Origin: Betaproteobacteria bacterium
GTDB lineage: Bacteria; Pseudomonadota; Gammaproteobacteria; Burkholderiales; Casimicrobiaceae
Length of the DNA: 5,827 nt
Assembly (NCBI GenBank): GCA_005889025.1
Contig: VBCZ01000066.1
Coordinates: forward strand, 9,635 to 15,461
Reading direction: 5' to 3'
In this document: piece by piece, positions 5,104 through 5,827 of the stretch
How the letters are laid out: each line of letters starts with the position of its first letter
Position numbering within the stretch: the stretch's first letter is position 1
Translations under genes and position numbers: made by a program
The notes under the pieces: generated by a model
Databases searched by the model: none
Seen by the model: only the letters and a program-made list of their open reading frames with translations
What the model was told of the DNA's origin: nothing

Positions 5104-5827
5104 ATGGTCGAACGCGTACTCGGCATCATCCTGCCCGTGTTCAGCGTCATCGTTCTGGGCTACTTCTACGCCCGCCGCGTCAAGCCGGACATGGCGTGGG
5201 TCAACCGCATCAACATGGACGTCCTGGCGCCAGCGCTCATTTTCACTGCGCTGGCGAATAAGGATTTCGATCTCGCGGCAAACGACGTCCTGATTCTCGG
5301 TGCCATCGGCGTCGTCGCCGGGTCCGGGCTGCTCGCGTGGCCCTTCGCCAGGCTCCTGCACGAGGATCCGCGCACGTTCGTGCCGCCGATCGCTGTTCAC
5401 AGTCTCGAACCTCCTGCACTTCACGGTCGGGGTGCACATCGTCAACCGCCATGCGGCGTTCTGGCCCATTTTCAGGAACCCGATGGTGATCGCGACCTTC
5501 GTCGGATTTGCATTCGCGATTCTTCATCCGCCGATGCCCGACTGGCTGATGCTGGCGATCAAGCTGACCGGCGACGCAATGATTCCGCTGATGCTGATCT
5601 CGCTCGGAGCCCGCATGGCAACCGTCACCTGGGGCGGCTGGAATCTCGGGGTGATCGGCGCGCTCGTGTGCCCGCTGACGGGCATTGCGATGGCGGCGTT
5701 GCTGTCGCCCATGCTGCGGCTCGACCCGATGCAAAGCAGCCTGCTCATCCTGTTCGGCTGCCTGCCGCCGGCGGTGCTCAACTTCATGGTCGCCGAGCAA
5801 TACAATCAGGAGCCTGCAAAAGTGGCG
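5104..5827 (+). pseudogene. AEC-family transporter, frameshifted with an internal deletion and cut by the window end
   Basis: AEC (auxin efflux carrier-like) proteins are inner-membrane carriers of about 300 residues. The first segment, 5104-5388, gives 95 residues: ERVLGIILPVFSVIVLGYFY (3-22) as first helix, NMDVLAPALIFTALA (37-51), a third hydrophobic span (62-79) and DPRTFVPP (88-95). The homologous sequence then resumes one frame over, from 5390: SLFTVSNLLHFTVGVHIVN, then GDAMIPLMLISLGARM and the helix ending LPPAVLNFMVAEQYN, open to the last base. Between the two pieces roughly 25-30 residues expected in the family are missing, including the NNxGNxGLP crossover motif. The original frame stays open downstream but reads as arginine- and proline-rich nonsense. 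The ATG at 5104 is fixed by an in-frame TAG at 5098; GGAGAAGG lies rather far upstream (13 bases). Decay is likely, though an assembly error is possible. Confidence 0.85.

Noticed and set aside
5243..5800. 185-codon minus-strand frame at the right end
   Set aside because: It is antisense to the transporter pseudogene, whose plus-strand translation in two frames gives clear membrane helices and AEC motifs; the minus product is charged, repetitive nonsense.

Overview
The window is GC-rich, densely coded bacterial DNA. HslU matches the E. coli protein closely and almost to the residue in length, FabI is of the enterobacterial/betaproteobacterial type, SodC is a Gram-negative periplasmic form, and there is an outer-membrane-type lipoprotein. 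Together these suggest a proteobacterium, most likely a betaproteobacterium (Burkholderiales-like). That assignment rests on protein resemblance recalled from memory, not on a search. No phage, IS element, CRISPR array, tRNA or rRNA was seen.

Layout. The left 3.5 kb is read entirely leftwards (minus strand). Going with transcription, it holds a secreted MetX-like alpha/beta-hydrolase (3476-2295), then an intergenic stretch with a good sigma70-type promoter and two short palindromes. Next come a periplasmic Cu/Zn superoxide dismutase, sodC (2130-1615), a degenerate SodC-like lipoprotein (1615-1064) coupled to it by a TGATG stop/start overlap, and the enoyl-ACP reductase fabI (1010-222). The first 49 residues of an FAD/NAD(P)-dependent oxidoreductase (147 to beyond base 1) end the series. 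The last four genes are close enough (1-nt overlap, then 53-nt and 74-nt gaps) to be one transcript starting near 2187.

A 229-bp divergent region (3477-3705) separates this from the rightward half. That half holds hslU (3706-5034), the ATPase of the HslUV protease, without hslV beside it, followed by a short GC-rich hairpin. Last is an AEC-family (auxin-efflux-carrier-like) membrane transporter gene from 5104 to the window end. It is broken near 5389 by an internal deletion that also shifts the frame.

How the genes relate. SodC removes periplasmic superoxide. Its partner keeps the fold, the disulfide cysteines and three of the four copper histidines but has lost the zinc site and the active-site arginine, so it probably has another, non-dismutase role at the outer membrane. 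FabI supplies fatty-acid synthesis and the oxidoreductase is of unknown substrate; no pathway clearly links them to the Sod pair. No wholly new system is evident. The most interesting items are the degenerate Sod paralogue, the decayed transporter, the separation of hslU from hslV, and the exported MetX-like enzyme.
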